Below, piece after piece: positions 50,219 through 52,000 of a DNA stretch of 52,000 bases (its first letter is position 1; each line of letters begins with the position of its first letter). A model generated the notes under the pieces. The model did not search any database and was not told the origin of the DNA. It worked only from the letters and a program-made list of their open reading frames with translations. The stretch spans positions 820,001 to 872,000 of the forward strand of contig NC_015574.1 of assembly GCF_000214725.1 (NCBI RefSeq), read 5' to 3'. The position numbers and the translations under genes were made by a program. The DNA is from Methanobacterium paludis. Lineage in GTDB: Archaea > Methanobacteriota > Methanobacteria > Methanobacteriales > Methanobacteriaceae.

Positions 50219-50302
50219 ATTGTTACAATTTGGAATAAATATTATTATTCAAATTTAATTAAATTATTAAAAACATGAATAATGAAATAAGAGGTGTGTT
50301 AA

Positions 50303-50740
50303 ATGGACATTGAAATTTTTCCCCACAGATATTTGAGTGCGGACACAACTGAGAAGTTATTGAGGGATCTTGAGGAAATTGAAGGTGTAAAAAGAATGGT
50401 TTTACAGGGACAGAGACTTCCTCCCGCAGAAAGTGGACATCCAGATCGTAGAATCATAACAATCAAAGGTGAAGAAATTGATTTGCAAGTTAAAACAGGC
50501 AGGGTTTTAATGGAAATTGAAAGTGAAGAGATTATAAGTAGCATAAAACATGTATGTAAGGATAATTTGCCATTTGGTTTCAATATCCATGTTGGAACTT
50601 TCATAAGGAAACAAAAAACGGTTACAGATAAGTTGAAGTACGGAGAAAATCTAGATGAACTGCCAGAGAACATGATTGGTTTAACTGACCAGAATGCACT
50701 GCTCAAAGAACGAGCAACCATAATTAAGAGAAAAAATTAA
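50303..50740 (+). CDS. mcrD: Methyl-coenzyme M reductase operon protein D
   Basis: A 145-residue McrD protein, recognised by DIEIFPHRYLSADTTEKLL, VKRMVLQGQRLPP, and LPFGFNIHVGTFIRKQKTVTDKLKYG. McrD binds the methyl-coenzyme M reductase during assembly or activation and is normally encoded inside the mcrBDCGA operon. Here no other mcr gene is near: upstream is an exporter, downstream a 51-residue Cys protein. GAGGTG precedes the ATG. It is probably an additional copy or a displaced mcrD; which one cannot be told from the window. Confidence 0.9.
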   Translation: MDIEIFPHRYLSADTTEKLLRDLEEIEGVKRMVLQGQRLPPAESGHPDRRIITIKGEEIDLQVKTGRVLMEIESEEIISSIKHVCKDNLPFGFNIHVGTFIRKQKTVTDKLKYGENLDELPENMIGLTDQNALLKERATIIKRKN

Positions 50741-50983
50741 TTTGAGTTGGTTACGTTCATTGGAATTAGTAAGGTCTGTTTGATAAATCAAAGAGGATTA
50801 GTTAACAATTAAGAAATATTGCTTTAATTAATCCTAAATCATTTTTTTATTTAATTTAGTAACTTTTAATGTCGGTTTAAGTTATAGTTTTGTTTAAAGT
50901 TATAAAATAAGAATAAAAACCTTTTAAACAATCAGTAAATACTAAAACAGATATCATGGCTGTTCTTTTATTAATATGTTGGA

Positions 50984-51139
50984 TTGGTAACATACATTTG
51001 CTGTGGCATTTTTTGCCGGGAATCTAAAAGTAAATGGGATGTTGCTGACAGCTGTGTTTCATACTATGAAGATGCAGGGGCTGAGTGTTTTGAAGTTAAA
51101 AATTTACAACAGCTATCTGATCTTATAAGTGAAATTTAA
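50984..51139 (+). CDS. 51-residue Cys-containing protein
   Basis: An open frame with a TTG start at 50984 reads MVTYICCGIFCRESKSKWDV followed by ADSCVSYYEDAGAECFEVKN and a helical end LQQLSDLISEI. Five cysteines are present, three of them in ICCGIFC. The composition is strongly protein-like and the C-terminus looks intact, but the start is uncertain: there is no ATG and no strong ribosome-binding site, so it may be a 5'-truncated remnant. It follows mcrD by 243 bp on the same strand. Family not recognised. Confidence 0.5.
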   Translation: MVTYICCGIFCRESKSKWDVADSCVSYYEDAGAECFEVKNLQQLSDLISEI

Positions 51140-51366
51140 CATGTTAAATTGTTTTTTTGTTTTATAAATAATACCATTTAAAACCAACCACACCATTTAA
51201 TAATAGTGTAATCAATAAGTCTAATTTTAAAATATTTTAAAAAATTTAAGAAGTAATAAACGTTTTAAAGTAATGAATATGAATTTAAGACATTATACAA
51301 TCCTTCAAGTGCTTAAAATTTAAGCATACCCAAAAATGGGTGTTCAAGTTAAATACAGGTTTAAAC

Positions 51367-52000
51367 ATGTTTAAAAAGATAGTCATTATCATAGCATTCT
51401 TATTTGCAATTGCGCTTGCCTACAGTTATTTTATTGAACCATACATGATTGAAACCAAGGAAATTACGATTCAGTCGGATCAGATTCCTGCGGAGTTCAA
51501 CGGTAAAACAATAGTATTTATAACTGACATTCACTGCAGCCAGTTTTTCAGTGCCGAAAGAGTTGGAAGTCTTGTAAATCAGGTGAATGCATTGAATCCT
51601 GACATGGTTCTGCTTGGAGGGGACTATGTGACCGATGATACGGCATACATTCAACCATGTTTCTCTCAGCTTTCTAAACTCAAGGCCCCCCTTGGAGTTT
51701 ACGGCGTTCTTGGAAACAACGACCCGTACAATGCAACTATAGCTGCAATGGAAAATGCAGGGATCACTTACATAGGTAACAAAGGGCTTTGGATTGAAGA
51801 GAACGGTCAAAGAATTCGTTTAGGTGGTGTTGGAGATCTTGACACGGATATTCCGTACCAGGGACCTACCATAGGTGCTGTAAATTCAAGTGATTTTGTT
51901 ATAATGGTTTCACACAAACCTGACTATTTCCCACTTCTAAATAAAAAGCTGGTGGATCTCATGTTTGCAGGCCACACTCACGGAGGACAGGTCACATTTT
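51367..52000 (+). CDS. Membrane-anchored metallophosphoesterase, YkuE-like (cut by window edge)
   Basis: The frame starts at the ATG at 51367 and is still open at the window end (211 residues visible). An N-terminal membrane anchor (IVIIIAFLFAIALAYSYF) is followed by a calcineurin-like domain with VFITDIHCSQFF, LLGGDYV, VLGNNDPYN, VSHKPDYF and FAGHTHGGQ. The third motif reads GNND where most relatives have GNHD, so the catalytic His position is Asn. The family includes lipid-linked and nucleotide pyrophosphatases acting at the membrane surface. It is the third phosphoesterase in the window. Confidence 0.88.
   Translation, partial: MFKKIVIIIAFLFAIALAYSYFIEPYMIETKEITIQSDQIPAEFNGKTIVFITDIHCSQFFSAERVGSLVNQVNALNPDMVLLGGDYVTDDTAYIQPCFSQLSKLKAPLGVYGVLGNNDPYNATIAAMENAGITYIGNKGLWIEENGQRIRLGGVGDLDTDIPYQGPTIGAVNSSDFVIMVSHKPDYFPLLNKKLVDLMFAGHTHGGQVTF

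Overview
The window is AT-rich, gene-dense archaeal DNA that fits a Methanobacterium-like methanogen (order Methanobacteriales). The pointers are a methyl-coenzyme M reductase operon protein D (McrD), an MTH538-type TIR-like protein, NucS/EndoMS, archaeal Lhr helicase, type II methionine aminopeptidase, adhesin-like and transglutaminase-like wall proteins with Ig-like SbsA (Big_5) repeats, archaeal TATA boxes and GGAGG/GGTGA ribosome-binding sites. No coordinate or taxon was supplied, so this is inference from content.

Layout. 0-2.3 kb: iron block (FeoB C-terminus, a 49-residue CxxCxxC protein, a DtxR-family repressor) and a HEAT-repeat protein. 2.5-7.6 kb: an 11-mer-repeat LEA-like peptide, MetX-like hydrolase, HIT protein, drug exporter, an 18-unit 11-bp tandem array and a ZIP metal transporter. 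8.1-18 kb: NucS, a frameshifted phosphoesterase, a minus-strand ferredoxin/TIR-like/small-protein cluster, a nitrilase-family amidase, a second HEAT protein, two membrane or secreted proteins, and a phosphoesterase-Lhr pair. 18.4-29.1 kb: an accessory region with a methyltransferase, a decayed integrase, a large adhesin, two paralogous candidate small RNA genes, a decayed gene copy, a DUF998 gene between 13-bp inverted repeats, and a RhuM pseudogene whose two ends flank the map gene, followed by an MFS gene. 30-36.6 kb: a wall-active secreted protein, M48 protease, flavodoxin-PNPOx fusion, methyltransferase and ABC-class ATPase. 36.7-38.6 kb: two tiny Cys-rich proteins and a six-cysteine winged-helix regulator sharing an operator-like sequence. 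38.7-43 kb: cyclase, tRNA-Glu(CUC), an operator-controlled transcription unit with no ordinary gene, and a TusA/DsrE/IscS-like sulfur cluster whose IscS-like protein lacks the PLP lysine. 44-52 kb: a second wall-active secreted protein, UspA, a TetR regulator with an MFS exporter, a stand-alone mcrD, a 51-residue Cys protein and a phosphoesterase running off the edge.

The most promising undescribed items are: (1) the two minus-strand RNA candidates near 24.0 and 26.0 kb, which share promoter sequence, spacing and a compensated hairpin with a CCUCC loop; (2) the Cys-rich mini-regulon at 36.9-38.6 kb; (3) the operator-controlled unit at 40.0-40.55 kb carrying two Cys micro-ORFs upstream of the sulfur cluster; (4) the catalytically altered IscS-like protein; and (5) probable AUU start codons in two related secreted proteins.
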